NCBI GenBank assembly: GCA_026413225.1 | Contig: CM048552.1 | Coordinates: 130,089,053 to 130,153,052 of the forward strand | Direction: 5' to 3' | DNA length: 64,000 bases | DNA from: Otis tarda | Lineage: Eukaryota; Chordata; Aves; Otidiformes; Otididae | In this document: piece by piece, positions 12,601-22,520 of the stretch | How the letters are laid out: every line of letters starts with the position of its first letter | Numbering within the stretch: the stretch's first letter is position 1 | Position numbers and translations under genes: made by a program | Notes under the pieces: generated by a model | Seen by the model: only the letters and a program-made list of their open reading frames with translations | Database searches by the model: none | What the model was told of the DNA's origin: nothing

Positions 12601-15537
12601 GCAGAATTACATGACTGAAAACCGAGACTATCCCAGCACAACTGAACAATTAAATTTCTGCCAGTTACCACCTGTTGATGACTGGTACATCTAAGAAGAC
12701 TTCCCAGCTGGGTAGATATTTCAGGGATCACACTACCAAGACATTCTGTCCTCATTCAGCCACTGCCAATGGTTGAATAGGACGTGTATCTACCCTCTCA
12801 CTTGAACTTACAGACACAATTTGCAAAGTGTTCCTATGAGAGCAGCCCCAGAAGCCTCACTCTGCTGCCCATGCTGCAGCATGACAACCTGCAGGGGAAG
12901 GCTGAGCAGAGAGACAGGAGCAACAGCATCTTAAAGAGCTGGATAAGGATAAGAAACAGGTAAGGATCACCACCAGAGTCTTTACACAGTCAGGCCTCAA
13001 TTATCGACAGGTGGATTATCCACTTTGTTGCCTAACTATGCTGCAGGTGCAGAAGATTTTAGGCTGTTTTCATCTGATCTAGTGCATGTCCAGAATCAGA
13101 AAGCTGAATCTATACAACAATGTACAGAATGTGTTTATTAGTTTGGATAAATACTATTTCAGAGAGCAGCACCCCTGATCTACTTCACTTCTGTAGCTTG
13201 CAGATTAATTTTACAGTATTTTGTGTTATCCATATTTTGCATTATCCATATTTTGCATTACCCCATCTCATTGTTTTCCCAGATAATAGAGAATTAACTG
13301 TACCTCATATAAACTCAAAACATGGCTGCACAAGGTTACTCAAGGAACTCAAGAGATGATAAATTAAGAAATGCAGTGATCCTAGGTAAGGAGAAGCAAC
13401 ATTAAAATCCATAAGTACAGAATATAAAATTAAAACAAGTTATTATACATTTTAAAAAAGTGTCCAAAGGAAAAAAAAAAAGGTAGGAAAAAAAAAAGAA
13501 AAGAAAAAAAAGGTAATCGAAGCAGAGCATGAAGTACGCCTCATGAATGGATTCATTTAATGCTAGACAAAATTGAAGTGCCTGAAATGACAATTAAACA
13601 AACCAGCCTAACAAAGCTTTTCTATTTCTACAACAAACAAATGCTCAGCAGTGACACTGTGATGTTCCTAGGTGCTGCATTGAGTAAGCATTATAATAAA
13701 TAACATACTTGAAGTAAGCTCTAGTTTGCACAAATGGATATCCTCAGTAGAAAAAGGATTGATGATACGCTCTGTTTTTCTCCACCCTCTACTTTAAGTC
13801 TTTTGAAATACGATTCAAATGGATTGTGTCACTGTTCCTAAGGGAGATTAAGATATTCACAGCTGCTTCTCGGCTATGAGCAGCAATAGCTACTCTTTTT
13901 GTTAGCAGCATACCTCTGTCATATTGTTGCCTGTATCTAACTACTGAGGTGGAAGGGGTGGGGGCTTAGCAGAAAACAAGACAAGGGTAAAAATTTTAAT
14001 TTGTACTTTCAAAGCCCGTTTTTTTTTTTTTTACTTTCCTTTTTCCATGAAATAATTTGTTTTCTTAAAGTCCTGGCAGTAATCTTACTAACCTGCACAT
14101 GGATGCGTTTTCAAACAATGTCACTTTTATTTTCTTTTTGTTCTTACCAAGTATATGGCATTTAGTGTACTGTAATTCTTACTCTTTTGTTCATATGCTA
14201 TAAAATGCTATAGAAATAATTTCTAATCAGACACTCATTTGCCAGTATTTTTCTCCATTAGCTTCACCAGAATTTTTAGCTGGCACGTGCTCCTAAAAAT
14301 ACCCCCACTGAGTACATTTGTGAGATCTGCACTTCATTAAATAATACAGAAAATCTGGTTTTAGTACTGTTGTAGGCCCCGCCTCGGGTATTTCAAGCAC
14401 CACCCAGGCCCATATCGTAAGAATTTAGATGGCTTTACCCAGACACTTACAGGAAATCATAAGGTAATCTTCACAGTTGCCCTTCTCGTCTTGATGTTCC
14501 ACAGGAATTCCATTGGCATCAATCACTGCCTCTGATGCACAGTCTGCCACCAAGACTTCTTCAGAAACAACATCTGTTCCCAGAGTATCGGTGACAATAT
14601 CTGCTTCTTCAACATTATCATGAACTACATGTTCTACATGTCCAACTTCAGGTACATGCATTGACTCACTTGTCAGTACATGTTCTGGTATAGACATTGC
14701 TTCTGCTGTTATGTCAGAAGCTAGAACATCATCTGGGACAGTGCAATGAGCCAAAGAAACCTCTTCGGCTACGTCTGTGTCCAGCACTTGTTCAGGAATA
14801 ATGACAGTTTCAGATACATCTGGCTCCTCCATGATGTCTGGGCACTGAACATCCTCAATAACAACATCCTCAATGACATCTTGGATTACTACAGAATCTG
14901 GATCATCAGGAACAAAATTATGCACGGTTATATCTGAGTCGACTACATCTGAAACAAATACTGTTTCCTGTACTTCCACAACAATCTGATCTCCATCCAT
15001 ATGTCCTGCATCAGCTCCTGAAAAACATAATTAATACAGCAGTTAAATTGTAAAACTAACTCAGATGAATTGGTTAACAATTGAAATTACTTCTATTTTA
15101 CTTCAGCTTTTACACTGTGCTGCAATTTAGTAGATCAGGCACAACAGCCTATAAGGAATTAAGACAGGCAGATATATGGGGAGCTGATAAAGGAAGTCTT
15201 CAGCAGGTGCTAACATAACTTAGACAAACAACATTGTCTCTCCTGGAAAAAGCTACCAATTTTTAGACTCTCCCCCAATATCCAAACAACTATTACTTGA
15301 CAGAACAGTAGCTCATTCATATTTCTCTGAGTAATAAAAACAACCAAAAATCAAAAGCGACTACTCTATACAAAAGCATTGATGCAGCATAGCACTTTTA
15401 AGCAAAGACAAAATAAACAATAAACAGTTAACAGCATCTAATGTGAACACTCTTATTTACACATCTTCTGACTGACCTGTTGGATCAAAAAATGCACTTG
15501 GCTCATGTGGCTGCAATTCAAGCCCATCTTCATCCAT
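1..15537 (-). CDS. ZFX: ZFX zinc-finger transcription factor, 3' end missing
   Basis: Seven minus-strand coding exons were joined by eye: 15537-15477, 15017-14451, 5530-5381, 5183-5040, 4947-4813, 2292-2152 and 665-1. They total 1863 nt and stay open for 621 codons. The product starts MDEDGLELQ. It then has a long acidic activation region rich in D, E and V (about residues 20-350), a basic nuclear-localisation patch ([10 protein letters not shown]) and C2H2 zinc fingers. Seven fingers are visible; the family has 13, so the rest and the 3' UTR lie left of the window. The start is supported by two in-frame TGA codons just upstream and by strong similarity to vertebrate ZFX. Known role: nuclear DNA-binding activator that acts at CpG-island promoters and supports stem-cell self-renewal. 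ZFY is the mammalian Y paralogue; birds are expected to carry only this autosomal copy. Identity is very secure. Confidence 0.96.
666..4812 (-). other. ZFX: Two ZFX introns around the NLS exon
   Basis: The introns at 666-2151 and 2293-4812 hold AT-rich sequence without recognisable genes. From about 3600 to 4100 the plus strand is strikingly pyrimidine-rich and poor in G. This explains the chance open frames there on both strands. Confidence 0.6.
2152..2292 (-). CDS. ZFX: ZFX exon with nuclear localisation signal
   Basis: A 141-nt exon starting [20 protein letters not shown]. It ends in a basic cluster around [20 protein letters not shown], which fits the known ZFX nuclear localisation signal between the activation and zinc-finger domains. 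Donor GTAAGTAG, acceptor TCGTTAG. Confidence 0.95.
4813..4947 (-). CDS. ZFX: ZFX acidic-domain exon with short alanine segment
   Basis: A 135-nt exon encoding [20 protein letters not shown], then [20 protein letters not shown]. The alanine segment after GEEDAA is very short here; mammalian ZFX usually has a longer alanine run at this point (from memory). The exon ends inside a Gly codon at a GTAGGTAG donor. Confidence 0.94.
5040..5183 (-). CDS. ZFX: ZFX acidic-domain exon
   Basis: A 144-nt exon with acceptor AATTAG and donor GTAAGTAG. It encodes [19 protein letters not shown] through [19 protein letters not shown], matching the conserved middle of the ZFX acidic region. Only about 90 nt of intron separate it from the next exon at 4947. 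Confidence 0.95.
5381..5530 (-). CDS. ZFX: ZFX acidic-domain exon
   Basis: A 150-nt exon between acceptor TTTTTGTAG and donor GTAAAATA. It encodes [19 protein letters not shown] and continues through [19 protein letters not shown], a segment highly conserved in ZFX/ZFY proteins. The exon length is a multiple of three, as for the next three exons. Confidence 0.95.
6393..6411. repeat. Short CA microsatellite
   Basis: A GCGCACACACACACAC run in the ZFX intron. Too short for more comment. Confidence 0.8.
10461..10531 (-). repeat. CR1 LINE 3' fragment
   Basis: A short antisense CR1 tail: AGAATCACTGAATGGTTTGG, then AAAGGTCATCCAAGTCCAAC and CCCCTTGCAA. It matches the same segment in the copies at 45640 and 63503. 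Only about 70 bp remain. Confidence 0.8.
12987..13300. mobile_element. Probable pogo/Tigger-like DNA transposon remnant
   Basis: The left end reads CAGTCAGGCCTCAATTATC. The right end, read on the other strand, gives CAGTTAATTCTCTATTATC, matching at 14 of the first 19 positions. A TA follows the right end; the left flank is CA, possibly a mutated TA target. TATCC motifs recur inside, as in pogo/Tigger ends. The 314-bp length suggests a non-autonomous, MITE-like relic. No transposase is visible. Confidence 0.45.
14451..15017 (-). CDS. ZFX: ZFX large acidic-domain exon
   Basis: This 567-nt exon (189 codons) follows acceptor AG 15019-15018 and ends at donor GTAAGTG from 14450. It encodes most of the acidic transactivation domain, beginning [20 protein letters not shown]. 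Repeated short acidic-hydrophobic units of the type [16 protein letters not shown] and SEEVLVADC are clear. It ends NCEDYLMIS and splits a Leu codon with the next exon. It is not a separate gene, although it is open on its own. Confidence 0.96.
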
Positions 15538-15565
15538 GGCCTTGAACTCTCATCAGTCACAGCGT
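15477..15565 (-). CDS. ZFX: ZFX first coding exon with start codon
   Basis: The acceptor AG lies at 15567-15566 and the donor GT at 15476-15475. The first 28 nt are 5' UTR and contain two consecutive in-frame TGA stops. The ATG is at 15537-15535 in a GCC-ATG-G context. The exon codes for [20 protein letters not shown], then leaves one G for the next codon. Coding part: 61 nt. Confidence 0.95.
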
Positions 15566-18500
15566 CTGTAGAAGGTAAAGAAGAAAAGTTATTTAACTCA
15601 TATTATGCTATGAAGGTTGCCTGTGCACTGAAAGGCAGAAATTTTAGGCACATGGAAGTTAAGAGGTAACACCTCTTGACTTTAAGACAGATGAGACTTC
15701 ACTCAGGGTACCTCTGTTTGGGATTCCAGAAACACTATTCTAGAACAGCAATCACCCAGGGTCTGAATAAGAGGAGTGCGAGCTCCAACACTCCAGGTCC
15801 ATGTCTCAAAACCCCACAGCTCCACAAACACAGAAGCAGCTGACAAAGAGATATGAAAATACTATTTCCTTAAAATCTTATATAAAAAAAAAAAAAAGGA
15901 AGACAAAACCTACACAAGTTCACACTCAAGTCTTTTTTGGATGGTGAGGAATATAGCATTGTCAAGAAGCCAATAAAGCTCACTAAGGCAAGTTAGAGGC
16001 AGATGGCTAATAATCTGACATGCACACAGCCCTTGATGTCCCCTGTGTTCATACTCAAGCAGTCAGGAGGAAGTTACTCTTATGTCACTTCAGGAACTGA
16101 AATCATCAATGCAAACTGCTTCCAGAACATAACAGCATGTGTTTTCAAATCCCAGATGTGTGAGTATTTAAAAAACTCCTGCCGCAAGATGAAGCACCTA
16201 TTTGCTTTTGTATTGAAAAATATCACTAGTTCTCAAAAATTACCAAACGTCATAGTCTACCAAATTTCTTTGAACAGAATATCAACATCTATTCAATGCA
16301 TAATAAGAACTTAAGATTTCAATCTTCTCAATAAAAGAACCAAGTAAGACCAGTAAGTTAAAATACTTACTAAAATCTGAAATTGCAATTTAGATTTTGC
16401 TGCTACGTATGTCCATTATAATTAGGATCAGGCAAATCCAGTTGAATATAATGTGATCTAACATAAACTTGTACTACTCCCTTACATTTAGTCCAACTAG
16501 CTTCCTAAGTGCAGAACCAGCAAGAGGCAACAGAATGTTGCTACACATTTCTGCTCATGGTCTCTCTACAGTGGAAGATGTAATTCTCCTTCCTCCAAAC
16601 ATTTTTCACAGTGACAGACAGAAATCTCCCCATTCCTGTGACACTTTCACAAAAGACCTAGATAAAATGTTAAGATTCTGCCCAAGGTTTCCATAAAATC
16701 ACAACCTTCCTGAATTACATCAACTAATGTTTACATCAATTAAGTCTTCATGGGGGGAAACTGCTATACAAAAGAAAAAATTAACTACTCCAAACCACAA
16801 ACCTAGAACCATAATCTGTAGCAACTATTTTCTACAAATCACCATCTTTTTAGCTCAATTTTTCTCAACTCTTTGCAGCTAACCACCTAATTTATATATG
16901 AGAAGATGTATTTTTACAAGCCAAGGAAGAAACATAGCCAGACATTAAACTGGAGGAAAAGCAGTGGCAGTCTAATAATTTTCCAAGGGGTCTCATATTT
17001 GTGGGATGTTCAGTTGGAAGTCCCCTATATTCTAACGACAGCTGCGCTAACAAATCATTGTGGTGTCTAGCTGGATTTAAATCACCTCACAATTACTCTG
17101 ACTGTCAAGCATTTCTGTCAGAAGCACCCACTATTAACAGGAACAGCTCATCACACATGCTTCTTTCAGAATCAAGAGCATTTCTCAGCTTCAGATACAA
17201 GACATGGCTTAACCGATGGTAATCAACTTCTGCCATGCCACAGAAACAAGAACAGAATAATAAGGTTTCATACAGTCATTTAAGCAAGAATTATTCATAC
17301 CCAAATTGGTTTACTTCCATCTATTCTGTATACACCTAGCCAGTCTACTACAGATGTCTTTCCTATTCATCTTGTCATCTTTCCTGTGTTGTCTTCCATG
17401 TTTAGTTTCTTCTTTTCTGTTGCTTCTCCTCCAACTTTTGTGTGCCTGTACCTATATTATGTTTGCTACCTCCTTACCAGCTTATTTCATCTCTCCAGCT
17501 TACAATGACAGCACACTAATGTCCTTCACACAAAGCCATGCTACTCACCTATTTGTAACAAAGATTGTATTGGCAATTTAGATATTTCTTTTTTGGAGGA
17601 GCCAGGGGGGATTAACAGCTGGCGGAAACAAATTGCCTCTCACCTCAGGCAACGCACACCTAAGAAGCTAGCATTCGCTGTCCAGCTCTCTGGGAGAAGT
17701 CAAGAGGCTGTTTCTGCCCGTGCTTCTGAGGACTGTATCATCATACAGGTTCGCCTCTGATCAGCCGGGACCCAACTAGCTTGAAGTGCCAGTTCACCAC
17801 TAGTTACTGGAAGAACTGGCATTCGTTTTCTCCGCTTCCTGCTTTCATCATCCACCTGACCACCACTCCACCACAAATTCCTACTTATGATTCATGCATG
17901 TACTTTCTCTATCCTATCCTCTCCCCAAATTCCTCAGTGTCTCTAAGTGAGGCTCTCCTTCATCATCCTTCTACCCTCTTCACCCACGAGACTCAGAGGT
18001 TGCCACCACTACTTTGCAGCTTCCAGAACCAGCCCGCTGACGCCGCTGCTCTCACTGCGGCCCAGAGTCCAAGAGATGCTAAAACCAACGAGTGTCTGTG
18101 CTGTTCATGATGGTGCAGTTCATGTCGTAAAGACCCTGCCACCAGCAGTGACAGCCCAGTAGACCTTCAACCGCACACTGCCTAACAGTGTGGCCCCTCC
18201 TGCATTGGCAAGGCCTTTTCACCTATGGGGCCATAATACGCTGCAAAACAAAGGCTCACGTTCTACAGAAACTGAAGAAGTTTCCTGGGCACGTGAGTTT
18301 TCAAGACCGAGCCTAAGAAAAGACACAGATTTATGCTCTGGTACTTATTCCGAAGAAGAAAAAAAAACCCAACTCTTTCACTGAATGAGTTTCTTACTAA
18401 ATAAGGTTTCTCATAATCTGCTTTTGTACCCAGACCCAGACAACAAATTCGTGTACACAAATGTGCATGACCACAGAGACCTTAAAAGTGTTTCGCTAGG

Positions 18501-20659
18501 GCACAGACTCCACCTCCACAGAAATTTGCTGCAGGAAGATGACCAAAAGAGGATGCAGGCATTTAAAACAGGATTTAATTAAACTGTCTAAAATTATTGA
18601 AGTGCCTAAACCAAAATCTGCAGTCCAAAAAGGCATCAATTTGTCCCTGGATTAAAGAAAGAAGAAAAATAATAATAAAAAAATATATTCCTGAAATCAT
18701 TTCAGGTTTTGAGCATCCTAACCAGCAGATGAGAAAATACTGTGCTTCTTCCTGCTTGCTTTTCTTCTGAGCACTGGGCCACCACAGGAGCTCAAGATCC
18801 AGCCACACAAAGGAAGGTAAGCCACACGGTTCTGTACCAACCAGCAGCTCTGTGATGAAGACACTGTTCTGCGACACGAGAAATACTAGAACTACTTGTT
18901 GTGAGCAGCACACCAAACACCTTCAAATTCCTTGGCAAGTGCCCTAAACTCTATGGCACCATAAGGCTAAGAAGCAATCCCAGCAGTTCATCTTCCTGCA
19001 AGATTTCAAGAAGGGCAGAAAGTCCTCTCAGTTCTTTCAAAATACTCCAGTCAACACTTACCTCAGGAGCAGGTTCTGCCACAGAAGCAGACAGAATCAA
19101 TTTTCAGTTCCGGTTTGGGAACCTAAACTCTCAAAGAGAAGCAGGTGCCCAGCTGTGTCCCTACATTTCAGTCCTTCTCAACACCCAAATGTACATGGTT
19201 CTTTGTTCAAATCTCAGTAACTCGGGAACTGCTCTTCTACCACTACAACAGAAAACGCTTATGCACTTAAAACCAGGGTTTATCTGAAAAGAATGAAACA
19301 TCTACATCTTTTACTTGGCTTGGGTCTATGTCAGCTTCACACAGATTGAGAATTAATACAACTCTGAAACACATCTAATTCCGTTTGTAAAGTTAGTTCT
19401 TACAAATTGATTTTTACCTATTTATTCAGAGACATGGCCGGTTTTGGTTTTATTAAAGTCAAGGCAATACTTTCAAGGGAAAGGACAGAGAGAAAATTAT
19501 GTATTAATGGAAGAAACGGTATTAAGCTATTAGCAATAAAATAACCTCCCCAAAATAAAAATGGGTATTTTCTATAAGTCTGATCTTGAGTACCATCAGT
19601 CAAGAAAAGCAAAGCAGACACTGTGCTAGTCTTGCCACATTACAAATCCTTGACTCAATAGGCTTAGCAAGGTAATCAAGATGAAATAAAAAGGAATAGA
19701 TGAGCTGTGACATTTTGAAGAGAGAATAACTTTAAAAATAGAATGTCTTAGAAGAAAGAGCTTTAATATACCATAGAAACTGTCACGTTTCTCTGTTCTC
19801 ACCAAAAAAAAAAAAAGAAAACTGGAGAAAAGAAAAAGATAAAAAGGGAAAACCTCAGAAAAGCCATCCTTATGAAAAAGAAATACATAAGATAGTCCTT
19901 TGTCTACTCCTAAGGGAAGAAGAGCATGTCAGTTTATTTGGGGTAAGGGTATAAACCAAATATCTGTGCAGCAAAACTCTGACCCTTCGCAGAAAAATCA
20001 AGGCACAAATGACAAAAATTCCCCACGCTCAAGTCCCAGCCTCTACCCACACTGAGATGACTTAGTGTACAACCATAAGCAAGTTCCCATCGTGCCTTGC
20101 TACATCACATTAAAAATTGCAGCACGCCTCGCATGTCCCAATTGGGCTAGAGCCCCGAGCTACCCGAAGCTTCGCTGTGGTTATGAGATGACCGTGGGTT
20201 CAGTCTGCACTATTGGTACAATGTCACAACTCTCTCTACGTGACCCACTTACGGATAATGCCATGTACACATATGCTCTCAACGGCACATACGTGAAAGG
20301 TAAAAAAAATTACACTCCTATAGCACCTAATTCTTATCTTGTAAATAAGCCCCAGGAATAAACAAATGGAAGAATAAAAACAATGTTACAAATGTGGCAG
20401 TGTAATCATTTAATTGTTTATTTCTTGATGCATCTCCCTCAATTTTGGCAGCAGAACCGCTATTACCGTTTTCACTGTGATTTTGTAAAAAAATCTGAGG
20501 TCTTTTCCTCTTTGTTGTAGTTCAGTGGTGTGAATTGTTGCAGAAACTGCTTAAAAAACCATGTTTTCTCCACATCTCATAGGGATGTTGTGCGTCAGAT
20601 GGCACCTAAGCGAATTCTTAATGAAACCTAAATTAGGGAAATAACTAGTCCCGGTCGCC
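15566..20659 (-). other. ZFX: ZFX 5' intron region
   Basis: No supported coding sequence. Contents are mostly AT-rich. A pyrimidine-rich stretch lies at 17300-18000 and a patch of higher GC and CpG at about 17600-18250. Minus-strand donor-like sites at 17644 (CCTGAG|GTGAG) and about 19068 (CTGAG|GTAAGTG) could end untranslated exons. Short homopolymer A runs occur near 15888 and 19803. Confidence 0.5.
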
Positions 20660-22520
20660 CCTTTGAAACTAGTTTCCACTCAGCTGGAGGCCTATGCAAG
20701 AGAGGGGATAGCCAGAGGGAAGAAGGCAGCACCAAGGGGGATACCAAGAGGCTTGGGGAGCCCCGCGCCTCTGCATTCGGCTCCCCGCGGGGCGACTGGG
20801 CAAAGGAGGTTGAGTCCAACCTCCCACCCCGCCGCCCAAATTCCCGGTCGGCCGGGAGGAGAGGAGATGGCGGGGCTGGCACTGCGGGTGCCGCTGCAGG
20901 AGGGCACGGCTGGCAGCCCTGGCGCGGCCGCACAGGAAGCAGCCACGGGCCGGAAAACGCCGAGCTCCCCTGCGACTCGCTGGCTGGCAGGCGGGGAGGA
21001 GGGAGAGGCGGAGGGAGAGGGGGGAGAAGCGGGGGTGGGGAGGCTACGGGATCTCCCTCTCCGAAGCTTGCGGCCCGGCGCTGCGACGAGCGGGGCCAGG
21101 GGCTCCCCCCTCCGGCCCGGCCCGGCCTGCACGGAGGCACGGGCTATGGCGAACGATTAATTCAAGATGGCGCCCGGCGCCCTCCGCTTCCCCCCCCCGC
21201 GCGCCGCCATTTTGTCTCCTCCTCCAGACACTCTCCGAACCCCCCATGGCCGGGCCCGGGGCCTGGCACCGACCTCGCCCGCCTCCCCTCGGGCCCGCAA
21301 CCACCCCCCTTCGCTTCCGCTCCCCTCACGCCGCCGCCCCCGCTGCCCAGGGCCGTGCCGGGCGTGCGGAAGCCGCCGGCCCGGGCCCTGCGGCCCGCTC
21401 TTTTGCCAGAGCCCTGGCGCGGCCTAGCTGCGGCCTCCTCGGGGCCTGCGCTGCGGCCTGGTGCGGGCAGGGGAAGGCCCAGGCCGGGCCGGGCGGCGGG
21501 ACCCAGCCCCGGGGCTGCTTACCGTTCGGGTGGCGGGCGGCGGCGCTCGCCTCGGCGCGGCCTCTCTCAGCGCGACTGGGCCGAGCGCGGCGGCGGCTGC
21601 GGCGGGGCGGGCGGGCGGGAGGGGAGGGAGGGGCCGAGCTCGGAGCTGAGTGGAAGCGGCCAAGCTCCCCGGGCCGGGCCCGCCGTCAGCACGTCACGTC
21701 ACTGCCCGAGAGAGACCCAGGAAAAGGCGGAAGGGAGCGCGCCGCCGCTGCTGCCCGCCGCCTCGGGCCAGCCGCCCGCCGGGGCCGGGGCCGCCGCTCG
21801 GGCCGGGGGCCGCTGGCGGACGAGGCGAGCCGGCGCGGGTAGGGGTGGTGGTGGCGGCGGGGAGGGGGGGGTGGAGGCGCTGCGCGGCGGCGCTCGGCTC
21901 CCCGCGGCTCCTCCTGCCGCCGCCTCCGCCGCAGCTCGGCCGCGAAGCGCCGCTCGGGGCTTGGCGTGCGCCCCTGAAGCGGAGCGGCTGCCCCGGGGAC
22001 CCCCTCCTCCCCTCCCGGCCCCTCCATGCTGGCGCCGCCCGGGCGAGCCTCCCCCGCCCTCCGCCTCCCGCGGCCGCCATTCTGCGGCGCCGGCCGCCAG
22101 GCCTGCGGCCCTGCCTGGCCGGGACGGGCCCCGCCGCGGGGGTGCGGGCCGGCGGGCTCCGCGCTCCCGCCGGCATGTTGAACGCGCGTCTGCGCGCCGG
22201 GGGACGGGGAGGTGGATTTTTGGGGTGCAGAAACTCCGCGTTGGGGCGGACGCGGGCCTTGGGCCGGGGCTTGCGTGGCCTCTAGTCACCCCGGCGCGGG
22301 GCCCGGCCAGCAGTGGGAATCGCTGCGAGTAACAACAGCGACGGTGACCCGGCGGGGCTCGGTGCCGGGGGGGCGGCGGGGGCGCAGCCGGAGCCCCCGG
22401 TTTCCACGCGGGACGGGACGGTGCTCCCCGCGACCCCTGGCCCTTACGTAAGGGGCTGCCGCCGCGCCCGGCCCGCGGGGCTCCCCCTGGGAGCAGCATT
22501 AGGTGGGGCGGTGGGGGGAC
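20660..22520. promoter_or_regulatory. ZFX: CpG island, ZFX promoter
   Basis: About 1.9 kb of dense CpG and very high GC lies 5 kb upstream of the first ZFX coding exon, between AT-rich flanks. A minus-strand donor (exon end 21523) suits a non-coding first exon. CGTCA elements (cAMP-response half sites) occur at 21684-21688, 21692-21696 and 21697-21701. YY1-like AAGATGGCG lies near 21166 and GCCGCCATTTT near 21204. Guanine-rich runs near 21840-21875 could form quadruplexes. No TATA box is evident, as expected for a housekeeping-type island. The long open frames here reflect GC content and do not indicate genes. Confidence 0.85.
21523..21690 (-). other. ZFX: Candidate ZFX non-coding first exon
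   Basis: On the minus strand, the sequence ending at 21523 is followed by GTAAGCAGCC, an excellent donor, inside the CpG island. It sits just downstream of clustered CGTCA elements (21684-21701), so transcription could begin around 21650-21690. In mammals ZFX starts with non-coding exons. The 5' limit is inferred, not seen, and extra UTR exons may lie between here and 15565. Confidence 0.5.

Larger units (their letters stand above)
5531..14450 (-). other. ZFX: ZFX large intron
   Basis: An 8.9-kb intron between the large acidic exon and the following exon. It is AT-rich, with a short CA run at 6393-6411, an antisense CR1 3' fragment near 10461-10531 and a probable DNA-transposon remnant at 12987-13300. 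A tandem TATCCATATTTTGCAT motif lies inside the latter. No open frame in it resembles a known protein. Confidence 0.7.

Noticed and set aside
14425-15000. 191-codon open frame as an independent acidic protein
   Set aside because: It is the large ZFX acidic exon. Its start ATG is internal, its 3' end reads past a consensus donor, and the phases join the neighbouring ZFX exons.
21355-22332. 325-codon plus-strand open frame and several overlapping long frames on both strands (for example minus 21699-22499)
   Set aside because: It lies in a CpG island, where stop codons are rare by composition. The products are P/R/G/A-rich on both strands with no domain or splice context.
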